Below, in pieces: positions 23,628-31,181 of a stretch of DNA of 37,498 nt; position 1 is the stretch's first letter, and each line of letters starts with the position of its first letter. The DNA is from Chloroflexi bacterium B3_Chlor. GTDB lineage: Bacteria > Chloroflexota > Anaerolineae > UBA7937 > B3-Chlor. The notes beneath the pieces are model-generated. The model ran no database searches, had not been told where the DNA came from, and worked only from the letters and a program-made list of their open reading frames with translations. The stretch covers positions 1 through 37,498 of the forward strand of contig NJBK01000032.1 of NCBI GenBank assembly GCA_005223035.1. The letters are read 5' to 3'. The position numbers were made by a program, and so were the translations under genes.

Positions 23628-23771
23628 ACCTTCGGGGCAGGGTGAGGCCTTCCGTGGAAGGCCGATTCCCGATCGGCGGTATGGCATCGGTCAGGGGTGC
23701 CGAGCCCGCGAGCTACAGAGCAGATCTGGTGAGAGGCCAGAGCCGACGGTATAGTCCGGACGGGAGAAGGT
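23628..23771 (+). promoter_or_regulatory. FMN riboswitch (RFN element)
   Basis: Recognised by the conserved RFN blocks: TTCGGGGCAGGGTG near the 5' end, ATTCCCGATCGGCGGTAT, GAGCCCGCGAG, AGCCGACGGTATAGTC, and CGGGAGAAGGT at the 3' end. The closing stem P1 pairs ACCTTC (23628-23633) with GAAGGT (23766-23771). It senses FMN and should shut off the downstream riboflavin transport genes through the terminator at 23822-23849. Confidence 0.95.
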
Positions 23772-23821
23772 GCAGAACTGGACTGGGAAGCTGTGTCTTT
23801 CCCGCGCCGCGTAGCGATGTG

Positions 23822-23849
23822 TCCCGAAGGTAACTCCTTCGGGATTTTT
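23822..23849 (+). terminator. Intrinsic terminator, riboswitch expression platform
   Basis: TCCCGAAGG (23822-23830), 5-nt loop and CCTTCGGGA (23836-23844), followed by five T. It lies about 50 nt after the FMN aptamer and 24 nt before the permease start, as expected for transcriptional attenuation by FMN. Confidence 0.9.
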
Positions 23850-23872
23850 GTTTGCGTATCAGGACGGAGAAG

Positions 23873-24724
23873 ATGAAAACGAGCCCAGAGATGATGCGCT
23901 CGCATCCTCCGCGCACAGCGGTGTCTGGCAATGCCAGTTCGCTGAGGAAGAGGTTGGGCAGAGTGTCCGATCGCTACAGGGCCTACTTGTTGGTGCCCCC
24001 GGCCCTACTCCTTTTCCTCTGCCTCTGGCAACTCGTTGTCATCCTTGGTTCGTACCCTACGTTCATTCTCCCTGCACCGACAGTCGTCTTCCGCAAGTTT
24101 CTCCTGGTTCTCAGCGACGGCACCCTCTTGCATCATGCGTGGGCCACTCTGAGAGAGGTGTTCATGGGATTGGGCTTGGGGCTGGTGGTGGCTACCCTCC
24201 TGGGCTATATCTTTGCCAAATCGAAACCCCTGGAACGGCTCCTATCGCCCTATATCGTGGCATCCCAATCCATACCGATAGTCGCCCTGGCCCCTCTGCT
24301 GGTTATCTGGTTCGGCTTCGGGCTGCTATCCAAAGTCATCGTCTGTGCCCTGACGGTCTTCTTCCCGGTGCTGATCAACACCATAGTTGGCATTCGGTCG
24401 GTGGATGAGAACCTCGTGGACCTGATGCGCTCCTACGGAGCCTCGAGACTACGGATGTTTACCACGCTCGAGATACCGGCTGCCCTGCCGGTACTCCTTG
24501 GAGGGCTAAAGATAGGCGTGACCCTGTCAGTCATCGGCGCGGTGGTGGGCGAATTCGTGGCCGCAGATGAGGGCCTGGGATTCCTGGTCAATCTGTCCAG
24601 GGGTCTCTTCGATACACCAATGATGTTCGTGGCCCTCTTCACCCTGGTGATCATCGCCCTGAGCCTGTACGGCAGTGTGGCTCTCTTGGAGAACAGGCTG
24701 CTATCCTGGCGGCGGAGCGAATAG
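23873..24724 (+). CDS. ribX: Riboflavin ABC transporter permease (RibX type)
   Basis: 283 residues with about six membrane spans, BPD_transp_1 family (SsuC/NMT1-type permease). The coupling-helix EAA motif is present as LMRSYGASRLRMFTTLEIPAALPVLLGGLK-like sequence near residues 182-211. The N-terminal about 30 residues are polar and cytoplasmic. The ATG at 23873 has a GGAG site; an in-frame TTG at 23852 lies in the terminator tail and is unlikely. The substrate assignment comes from the FMN riboswitch and the RibXY systems predicted in Chloroflexus, not from the permease sequence itself. Confidence 0.88.
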   Translation: MKTSPEMMRSHPPRTAVSGNASSLRKRLGRVSDRYRAYLLVPPALLLFLCLWQLVVILGSYPTFILPAPTVVFRKFLLVLSDGTLLHHAWATLREVFMGLGLGLVVATLLGYIFAKSKPLERLLSPYIVASQSIPIVALAPLLVIWFGFGLLSKVIVCALTVFFPVLINTIVGIRSVDENLVDLMRSYGASRLRMFTTLEIPAALPVLLGGLKIGVTLSVIGAVVGEFVAADEGLGFLVNLSRGLFDTPMMFVALFTLVIIALSLYGSVALLENRLLSWRRSE

Positions 24725-24742
24725 AAAGGAGAACAAACGCAA

Positions 24743-25729
24743 GTGAAAAAGCTGGGTCTGATCGTGACTGCTGTGTCGCTGATCGTTCTGAGTGGCTGTG
24801 TAGGCACTGCTCCCCCTAGCACGTCCCCCTCGTCCACAGAGGTGACCCTGGCTATGGGGTACATCCCCAACGTCCAGTTTGCACCCTTCTACGTGGCGGT
24901 GAGTAAAGGGTACTTCGCCGACCAGAACCTGGAGATCGAATTCGACTACGGGATGGAGACAGACCTACTGAATCTCGTCGGCACTGATGCGCTGCAGTTT
25001 GCCGTTGCCAGCGGCGATCAAGTAATCCTGGCCCGAGGCCAGGGCCTGCCAGTGGTCTATGTGATGACATACTTTCAAAGGTTCCCCGTGGCCGTCGTCT
25101 CCCTAGAGGGAGTGCCTCTGGAAGAGCCTGCCGACCTTATCGGACGCTCGGTGGGCATTCCTGGACTGTGGGGCGCCAGCTACATCGGCTGGCTGGCTCT
25201 CCTTCACGCCGAGGGGATAGCTGAGCAAGAGATACCGCTGGAATCCATCGGCTATACCCAAGTGGCTAGTCTGACCGAGGGCCAGGTCGAGGCCGCTGTC
25301 GTGTACGCGGCCAATGAGCCCGTGCAACTGCGGCAGGCGGGGTATGAGCCGAACATCATCTATGTGGCAGACTACATGAATCTGGTATCCAACGGCATCA
25401 TCAGCAATGAGAAGACCATCGCTGAGCGCCCCGAACTGGCAGTGGGATTGGTGCGAGCTGTTCTGCGGGGTCTCCGGTACACTATAGATCATCCGGAAGA
25501 GGCGTTCGAGATCTGCCTGGAGTACGTGCCGGAGGCAGGGGGGGAGAACAGCGACACCCAAATGGCGGTGCTCCGGGAGTCCATCGGATTCTGGGAGGGC
25601 GACCAACTGGGCTACTCGGCTCCCTCAGCGTGGCAAGCATCCCAGGAGTTCATGCTGGAGGTGGGGTTGACGGACGTCGAAACGGATGTGGATCAGATGT
25701 TCACCAACCAGTTCATCGTGGAACCGTAA
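24743..25729 (+). CDS. ribY: Riboflavin-binding lipoprotein (RibY type, NMT1/THI5-like)
   Basis: 328 residues. Signal peptide with lipobox LSGC (Cys about 19), so an anchored lipoprotein. The mature part is an NMT1/THI5-like periplasmic-binding fold: MGYIPNVQFAPFYVAVSKGYF at the start of the fold, then SVGIPGLWGASYIG and VYAANEPVQLRQAGYE. Homologues bind thiamine precursors or sulfonates; the FMN riboswitch upstream points to riboflavin. Start is a GTG at 24743 with AAAGGAG upstream, 18 bp after ribX. Confidence 0.88.
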   Translation: MKKLGLIVTAVSLIVLSGCVGTAPPSTSPSSTEVTLAMGYIPNVQFAPFYVAVSKGYFADQNLEIEFDYGMETDLLNLVGTDALQFAVASGDQVILARGQGLPVVYVMTYFQRFPVAVVSLEGVPLEEPADLIGRSVGIPGLWGASYIGWLALLHAEGIAEQEIPLESIGYTQVASLTEGQVEAAVVYAANEPVQLRQAGYEPNIIYVADYMNLVSNGIISNEKTIAERPELAVGLVRAVLRGLRYTIDHPEEAFEICLEYVPEAGGENSDTQMAVLRESIGFWEGDQLGYSAPSAWQASQEFMLEVGLTDVETDVDQMFTNQFIVEP

Positions 25730-25735
25730 GCAAGC

Positions 25736-26497
25736 ATGTCCAAAGCGATACTGGCTGCCGAGGGAATAGAGAAGACCTACCTCAGTCGCGAGGGAGAGGT
25801 GAGAGCCCTCAGAGACATCTCTCTGCAAGTCCTGGCGCAGGAGTTCGTCAGCCTGGTGGGGCCCTCAGGCTGCGGAAAGACGACCCTCCTACGGATATTG
25901 GGAGGACTGCTCGAAGCTGACCGGGGCGCTGTCCTCATTGACGGCCAGATACTGACCCAACCGCGCCGGGAGATCGGCTTCATCTTTCAGAACCCGACCC
26001 TGATGCCCTGGCGCACCGTCCTGAAGAACGTTACTCTGCCCCTGGAGGTCCGAGGTATCAACGGCGATGCTAACAAGAAACGAGCGATGGAGTTGCTGGG
26101 TCTGGTCGGGCTGCTCGGCTTCGAGAACTCCTATCCTCATGAACTCTCTGGAGGCATGCAGCAGCGCGTAGCCATCGCCCGTGCCCTGGTCTACGAACCG
26201 TCCATTCTGCTGATGGATGAGCCCTTCGGCTCTCTTGATGCCATTACGCGTAACCAGATGAACCTGGAACTGCTTCGGATCTGGCGGGCAACGGGAAAGA
26301 CCATACTCATGGTGACACACACTATCCAGGAGGCCATCTTCTTGGCCGACAGGGTGCTAGTCATGAGCGCCCGACCAGGCCACATTCGGGCCGCCGTGCC
26401 CATAGCCTTGCCACGCCCCCGGGACACCGACATCTTCTACAACGAAGAGTTCGCATCCCTCTACCACCGCGTCCGGGACATGATTTCTCCGGGTTGA
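25736..26497 (+). CDS. ABC transporter ATPase of the riboflavin uptake system
   Basis: 253 residues, nitrate/sulfonate/taurine-type ATPase. Walker A GPSGCGKTT (about 42-50), Q-loop IFQNPTLMPW, signature LSGGMQQR, Walker B ILLMDEPFGSLD, and the H-loop in VTHTIQEA. It starts 6 bp after ribY with no strong ribosome site, so translation is probably coupled. It completes a permease, binding-protein and ATPase set under the FMN riboswitch. Confidence 0.93.
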   Translation: MSKAILAAEGIEKTYLSREGEVRALRDISLQVLAQEFVSLVGPSGCGKTTLLRILGGLLEADRGAVLIDGQILTQPRREIGFIFQNPTLMPWRTVLKNVTLPLEVRGINGDANKKRAMELLGLVGLLGFENSYPHELSGGMQQRVAIARALVYEPSILLMDEPFGSLDAITRNQMNLELLRIWRATGKTILMVTHTIQEAIFLADRVLVMSARPGHIRAAVPIALPRPRDTDIFYNEEFASLYHRVRDMISPG

Positions 26498-26623
26498 CAG
26501 GACATCTGAAAGAGGTTACCATTTCTCCACTCATGCAGGGGAACGATGATGGCCACAAGGTGCAACCTAAGGGCAGTCGCGGAATAGTGGCATTCAAGCG
26601 AAAAGAGGGTTTGTCGAGGAAGG

Positions 26624-26646
26624 GGACGCTGAAACAGCGTCCTTTT
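26624..26646 (+). terminator. Intrinsic terminator after the riboflavin operon
   Basis: GGACGCTG (26624-26631), loop AAA, CAGCGTCC (26635-26642) and four T. It ends only 20 nt before the GTG of the next gene, so that gene's transcript must pass this terminator or start within a very short space. Confidence 0.8.
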
Positions 26647-26666
26647 GCACAGCGTCTGGAGGAAGA

Positions 26667-27119
26667 GTGAGCGAGTGGTACCGCAGCCTGCCAGAGCGCA
26701 AAAGGGTGACTTATGGTCTCTTGCTCGCCATTATCTGCCTGACCGTGCCTTGCTATGTCTTGGGTTTCATCGCCTTGGCAATGGCCCCACCGCGTTTCAC
26801 TCCCACGCCAACTGAGACGGCGACTCATACCCCCACCCAGACCGCCACACACACACCCACCTGGACGCCAACCCCGACCAGTACAGCGACGGCGACCAGC
26901 ACGGCGACGCCAACGGACACTCCCACCGCCACCCCTACCGACACGCCCACGGAAACGGCAACATTCATTCCGACAGCCACACCCACAAACACGGCTACCA
27001 GCACGGCCACGCCGACCCATACAACTACAGTCACTCCGACTGATACGCCGACGGAGACAGCGACGTTCACCGTGACCGCCACCGAGACAGCCACGCCTAC
27101 CAACGCGGCCACGCCCTAG
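26667..27119 (+). CDS. Headless Thr/Pro-stalk membrane protein
   Basis: 150 residues: a short basic N-terminus (SLPERKR), one membrane span (about 14-38), then about 110 residues made almost only of Thr, Pro, Ala and Ser in TPTxTxT units. No folded domain follows. Start GTG at 26667 with a clean GGAGG site 4 nt upstream, which argues that it is real despite low complexity. The N-terminus resembles that of the next gene ([EQ]KR-x2-YxLL followed by CYVLG or YCLG), so the two are likely paralogues. Such stalks usually carry an extracellular domain in this group; here the stalk may itself be glycosylated. The function is unknown. Confidence 0.65.
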   Translation: MSEWYRSLPERKRVTYGLLLAIICLTVPCYVLGFIALAMAPPRFTPTPTETATHTPTQTATHTPTWTPTPTSTATATSTATPTDTPTATPTDTPTETATFIPTATPTNTATSTATPTHTTTVTPTDTPTETATFTVTATETATPTNAATP

Positions 27120-27178
27120 ATGACAAGGTTTCGACATAGAACACTGCACATCGGTTCCGCAGCCAGCTGATCAGCAAA

Positions 27179-27802
27179 ATGAGACGCTTGTTTCGCCGCT
27201 ACACTCAGCTAACGGTCTCGCAAAAACGCCTGTACAGTCTCCTGACGGTGGTCACCATCTTCGCGCTGCTCCTATACTGTCTGGGCATGTCCAGCTTCCT
27301 ACTTCGCGCGTGGCTGGTCCCCCGGGTGGCAGTCCAGACTTCTCCAACATTCACCGCGAACGCCACTCTCACTGCGACAACCGTGATGACGCCTCAGCAT
27401 AGCTCTACTCCGACGGCCACCTTGCCACCCACCCCGACTCAGCGGCCCATACCGACTTATACGCCCACACCCACCATCACGCCCACACTGGAGATCATCA
27501 CCACAACGGTGATCATAACCGCCACTCCTGGAGTGACCATGACCGTCGTCATCTCGGCCACGGTGACGCCAACTCCTGTCTTGACCCCTACCGTCACGGT
27601 CACGACGGAGACATCCTTGAGGACGCCCGTCAACGTGGGCTACGCTGCACTGTCAACGTTTGAACCGAGGTTTATCTCAGGGCCTAGAGTCCGACACCAC
27701 AGCCGAACACTCTCCATGTCGGGCCATACCCTTCGTGCTGAACAGCCCGTTCCGTGGCTGCTCTCCAGGGATGCCGAGAGATACGGCCACCTGCCCACCT
27801 AG
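27179..27802 (+). CDS. Thr/Pro-stalk membrane protein with degenerate C-terminus
   Basis: 207 residues as read: basic N-terminus, membrane span about 18-45, then a Thr/Pro/Val/Ile stalk to about residue 150. The last about 50 residues (from FEPRFISGP on) are Arg- and His-rich and do not look like a folded domain, so the end may result from an old frameshift or decay. The ribosome site is weak. Its N-terminus resembles the gene upstream, 59 bp away. Possibly a decaying paralogue. Confidence 0.5.
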   Translation: MRRLFRRYTQLTVSQKRLYSLLTVVTIFALLLYCLGMSSFLLRAWLVPRVAVQTSPTFTANATLTATTVMTPQHSSTPTATLPPTPTQRPIPTYTPTPTITPTLEIITTTVIITATPGVTMTVVISATVTPTPVLTPTVTVTTETSLRTPVNVGYAALSTFEPRFISGPRVRHHSRTLSMSGHTLRAEQPVPWLLSRDAERYGHLPT

Positions 27803-27904
27803 GAGCAGCGGTGCTGCGCACACCCTGAGCTCCGCCAGGCCGCTGGCTCACACACGGAAGGGTGCTCTGCACGCAAGCACTACGGCTGAGGATTCGCGGT
27901 CACT

Positions 27905-27930
27905 TGATGGCTTCGCGCCACAAGCCATCA
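27905..27930 (+). other. Hairpin directly upstream of radical SAM gene start
   Basis: TGATGGCTT (27905-27913), 8-nt loop and AAGCCATCA (27922-27930), a perfect 9-bp stem ending 4 nt before the ATG at 27935. It occupies the position of the ribosome site, which is otherwise not recognisable. Confidence 0.5.
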
Positions 27931-27934
27931 GACG

Positions 27935-28957
27935 ATGCTGACGCTCATGCAAGACCCATTTGTCAACGAAGGCCTCCTACAGGAGAGAGTCGATGACAGG
28001 CTACGCTGCTTGACCTGCGAGCGGCGTTGCCTGCTCGCCGAGGGAGCATCCGGCTGGTGCCGTACTCGAACCAACATCGAGGGCACACTGGTCACCCTCA
28101 CCTACGGCAATGTGTCCTCTCTGTCCGCCAACCCCATCGAGAAGAAGCCTTTGCATCATTTCTTTCCCGGCAGTGTAGCCCTCACCGCAGGCAGCTGGAG
28201 CTGCAATTTCGGCTGTCCCTGGTGTCAGAACTGGGACATCAGCAAATCACCGCCCCGCGAGGGCCGGCACATGTCCCCTGAAGACTTGGTCAACACCGCC
28301 TTGCGTACCGATTGCCAGGGTACATCCATCAGTCTCAATGAGCCCACCCTGTCGCTTGAATGGTCACTGGACGTGTTCCGACTGGCGAGGGAGAGGGGGC
28401 TGTACAACACTTATGTCACCAACGGCTACATGACCGCGGAGGCCCTCGGCGCCCTGGTCGACGCCGGGCTGGACGCGATCAACGTGGATATCAAGGGGAA
28501 TGCGGAAACAGTGAAGAAGCATTGTAAAGGGATTGATGTGGAGAAGGTATGGCGCAATTGTCGCCTGGCGAAGGAACAAGGCGTACATCTCGAGATCACC
28601 ACTCTGGTCATCCCCAGTGTGAACCACGATGAGGAGACGTTACGAGGAATCGCCAGGAGGATTCACGAGGAACTGGGTGAGGAAACACCCTGGCACATCA
28701 GTGGCTATTACCCAGCCTACCGTTTCCAGGCGCCCCCCACTCCCTTGAGCGCTCTGGAGAGAGGCTGGCGAATTGGCAAGCAAGAGGGGTTGGCTTTCGT
28801 CTATCTGGGCAACGTGCTGGGGCACCGTTTGGAGAACACGTACTGCCCGGAGTGCGGCGAACTGCTGATAAGGCGGCATGGGCTGAGTGTTGTAGAGAAC
28901 AGGCTCCAAGATTCGGCGTGCCCGGCGTGCGGACGGGCCATCCCTATCGTAGCCTGA
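27935..28957 (+). CDS. amrS: AmmeMemoRadiSam-system radical SAM enzyme (PflA-like)
   Basis: 340 residues. The radical SAM cluster motif is CNFGCPWC (Cys90, Cys94, Cys97). An N-terminal CLTCERRC...GWC block (Cys25, 28, 32, 42) and a C-terminal zinc ribbon (CPECG...CPACG) are typical of the AmrS branch of PflA-like proteins that occurs with AMMECR1 and Memo proteins. The reaction of this branch is not established. AMMECR1 and Memo genes are not in this window. ATG 27935 sits right after a 9-bp hairpin; ATG 27947 is an alternative start. No Shine-Dalgarno was found for either. Confidence 0.88.
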   Translation: MLTLMQDPFVNEGLLQERVDDRLRCLTCERRCLLAEGASGWCRTRTNIEGTLVTLTYGNVSSLSANPIEKKPLHHFFPGSVALTAGSWSCNFGCPWCQNWDISKSPPREGRHMSPEDLVNTALRTDCQGTSISLNEPTLSLEWSLDVFRLARERGLYNTYVTNGYMTAEALGALVDAGLDAINVDIKGNAETVKKHCKGIDVEKVWRNCRLAKEQGVHLEITTLVIPSVNHDEETLRGIARRIHEELGEETPWHISGYYPAYRFQAPPTPLSALERGWRIGKQEGLAFVYLGNVLGHRLENTYCPECGELLIRRHGLSVVENRLQDSACPACGRAIPIVA

Positions 28958-29033
28958 CGGTATAGGCCGCAGCCTGGGCTAAGATTCCCCTATCCCAACC
29001 TCCGGTCCCCTCGCCTGGGCCTTTGGACCAAGC

Positions 29034-29795
29034 CTATCTGGCATACTCGAAGGTGATGTCTGTGAACTGCCCCGCTACACTGCAATCCGTGAACTGAATC
29101 TCCACCGTATCAGACTGCGGCACAGGGTTCGCTTCACTCTCCACCATGTCAAGGAGGAAGGTGAAGGGGGAATGATAGTGCTCCTGCGCCAGAGGCGCAA
29201 ACCCCCATACCCCGGGGTTCTCGCCCTCACCACTCACCTTGTACGCCACGTTGCCGGCGAAGCGCAGACGGACAGTCCTCCCGTTGACCGGCTCGCCCCC
29301 CACGCCCCTGATCTTGCCTCTCAGGTACACCGTGCCGCAGTTTGGCTGCGCTACCACGCTCCCATGTACATAGCGGAAATCCCAGTCACCCTCCGCGGTG
29401 GGGCTCGGTGTAGGAGTCGGAGTAGAAGTGGGTTCCGTAGCCGGGGTGGTTGGTGTAACCGTGGGGGGAGGTATAGTCGGGGTCGGCGGGAGCGGTGTCG
29501 AACTAGGAGGTGCCGGCGTGTTGGTATGTGTGGGCGTTTGAGGGGCGACGACCAAGGTGTTGGTCGCTATGGGCTCGAGCGTGCTAGTGGAAGTAGGCTC
29601 GGGCGTATTCGTAGGTGTCGGGCCTACAGGTGTTGAGGTGAAGGTCGGCTGCATGGTCGGCTCCCTGGAGGGGATTTCCGTCGGCGTGGGCACAGGGCGA
29701 GCCATCTCTCGCGAGGCCATCAGGAACAAGACTGTGAAGACGAACCCGTTGAGGAAGACCAAGATCCCCAGGATGAGCAAGTATCTCAGCTTCAT
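29034..29795 (-). CDS. Membrane-anchored Thr/Pro-stalk protein with extracellular beta domain
   Basis: 253 residues: an N-terminal membrane anchor (about 5-27), a Thr/Pro stalk (about 34-130), then a domain of about 120 residues (GSVVAQPNCGTVYLRGKIRG ... TDITFEYAR). This domain has two Cys that could pair (CGTVYL and FTDCSVAG) and the alternating pattern of an Ig/Reg-like beta sandwich. The architecture resembles the outer part of the cNBD protein at 7029-9677. ATG 29795 has an AAAGGAG site. It follows the LysM gene by 45 bp. It probably binds cell-surface polymer; this is inference. Confidence 0.75.
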   Translation of the reverse strand: MKLRYLLILGILVFLNGFVFTVLFLMASREMARPVPTPTEIPSREPTMQPTFTSTPVGPTPTNTPEPTSTSTLEPIATNTLVVAPQTPTHTNTPAPPSSTPLPPTPTIPPPTVTPTTPATEPTSTPTPTPSPTAEGDWDFRYVHGSVVAQPNCGTVYLRGKIRGVGGEPVNGRTVRLRFAGNVAYKVSGEGENPGVWGFAPLAQEHYHSPFTFLLDMVESEANPVPQSDTVEIQFTDCSVAGQFTDITFEYAR

Positions 29796-29840
29796 TCCTC
29801 GCTCCTTTCTCTGTGCGACAGCCCGTCTCCTGCTGCCTTG

Positions 29841-30470
29841 TCACGGTATCACTAATGCCTGCCCCACGGAGATCGCATTCGGGTCATCCAGCCCGTTGGC
29901 CTGGGCGAGCTCATCTGGCGTGATGCCGTACGCGCGGGCGATCTCGCTCAACGTTTCGCCCTCTTGTACCACATGAATCCTCTGACCAACTGTGGACGAT
30001 GGGGTTGACAACGGCGCCGCGGTCGGCTCTTCACCAGGTGTCGGTACCGGAGACGATGGTATCAGCAGTAGCTGTCCCTCCCGCAAGGCATCGGCATCTC
30101 CCAGATCATTGGCCTCCACGATGGCATCCACACTCGTGCCGTACATGCGGGCTATCTCGCTCAGAGTCTCGCCAGGCTGCACAACATGCATGCTGGGCGT
30201 GGGCGAAGGCGGAGGCGTAGGTTCAGCGGTCGCACTGGGCTCGGGTTCGGGTGGCAAAGTGGGTGTGGCGACAACCAAGTCTAGGGGTGTGAAGGTGGGT
30301 TTGGGCGTCCTGGTGGGCGTGGGCGTTGGTTGCCGAGTGCTCAACACCATCAATCCCAAGCGGCTCAAGATGAGGTAGTTGATCAGTAGCAGAACTGCGA
30401 CCAGGGCGATTTCACGGCCCCTACTCCTGATTGCGCTCCATATGGTGCCCCCTCGGCTCGATGGATTCAT
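29841..30470 (-). CDS. Membrane-anchored protein with two LysM domains
   Basis: 209 residues: membrane span about 21-43, a Thr/Pro-rich linker (about 48-93), and two LysM repeats at about 94-138 and 165-209. Each repeat has the HVVQxGETLSEIARxYG start and a [LV]xIP end. LysM binds N-acetylglucosamine polymers such as peptidoglycan. No catalytic domain is present, so it may tether or scaffold. It begins a two-gene unit with the stalk protein downstream and has its own promoter. Confidence 0.88.
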   Translation of the reverse strand: MNPSSRGGTIWSAIRSRGREIALVAVLLLINYLILSRLGLMVLSTRQPTPTPTRTPKPTFTPLDLVVATPTLPPEPEPSATAEPTPPPSPTPSMHVVQPGETLSEIARMYGTSVDAIVEANDLGDADALREGQLLLIPSSPVPTPGEEPTAAPLSTPSSTVGQRIHVVQEGETLSEIARAYGITPDELAQANGLDDPNAISVGQALVIP

Positions 30471-30499
30471 CTTTGCTATCTCTGCCTTTCTCCGCGTCG

Positions 30500-30529
30500 A
30501 TTATATCACGGCCAATCGAGGAAGGTCAA
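30500..30529 (-). promoter_or_regulatory. Promoter of LysM and stalk protein unit
   Basis: On the minus strand, -35 TTGACC (30524-30529), 18-bp spacer and perfect -10 TATAAT (30500-30505), about 30 bp upstream of the LysM start codon. Confidence 0.75.
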
Positions 30530-31181
30530 CGGTTCCAGGTGCACCACGGTGTCTGTCCCTGCGGTTGGGCTAGCCTGCTTGTGCAGATTATAGCTCTTTT
30601 CGGCGCCAAAGGGCCAGCAGTCCCTTTGCCCATCTGCTCACGGCAAAGCGGCCATGGTATGACGCGCCGGTCCCATTCACTTGGGGTCTGCCGGTTCTGG
30701 AAGGCTTGACAAGACAGGATGGCTGGCATAAGATATGGATCAACCACTAGGACCGCATCGGATAACTCGACGATAACGAGCGCAGCACGGGCTGGTGCAA
30801 GTGCAAATCAGCCTAGATGCGGATCCACCGCGCCAGAGATGCCCTGTTGTATAGGTTCAAGTGCAAGCCCTCGACTCTTCCTTCGGGCTATGTACCTTCC
30901 CTCTTGGTGTGGAAAGCACCGGCGTCCTCAACAATGGATGGCGCTCGGACCGACCAACTGGTGGACCCGCGCTGCCGCCAGGCAGGCGACGCGGGGAGGA
31001 TCACCGATTCTCATCAACAATACACCTTCTTGGTAGACGAGCTGCCAGTGAGGCGCCCAATCGAGTTCAAAGACTGATTGACACAGTCAGGTAAGAATGA
31101 TATACTTCGAAAATGCTGCAGAGACGTGTCAGCGGCAGGTCCATGCACCGCTGTTGACGCGCCGCAGAAAGGGGGTACTCG
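30530..31181. other. Long region without a supported gene, two plus-strand promoters
   Basis: About 650 bp. A promoter-like TTGACA (30706-30711), 17-bp spacer and TAAGAT (30729-30734) would start a transcript near 30741 that runs about 440 nt before the RACo-like gene. A second, better promoter lies at 31078-31106. Short open frames here have no family signature or ribosome site. The segment 30741-31077 could hold a leader RNA or small RNA, but I recognise no riboswitch. Confidence 0.4.
31078..31106 (+). promoter_or_regulatory. Proximal promoter of the RACo-like gene
   Basis: Perfect -35 TTGACA (31078-31083), 17-bp spacer and -10 TATACT (31101-31106). The start is predicted near 31113, about 70 nt before the proposed CTG start codon. 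Confidence 0.7.

Noticed and set aside
26825..27112. Minus-strand Val/Gly-rich open frame
   Set aside because: Mirror image of the Thr/Pro-coding repeats of the stalk gene; low complexity without a start signal.
26667..27119. Thr/Pro repeats considered as a CRISPR-like or tandem DNA repeat
   Set aside because: The DNA repeats are irregular, without constant spacers; the pattern follows codons for Thr and Pro after a membrane span.
30851..30875. GGTTCAAGT resembling a tRNA T-loop
   Set aside because: No acceptor, D or anticodon stems could be built around it.
30719..31036. Small open frame upstream of the RACo-like gene
   Set aside because: No Shine-Dalgarno, no recognisable domain, and composition is not protein-like.
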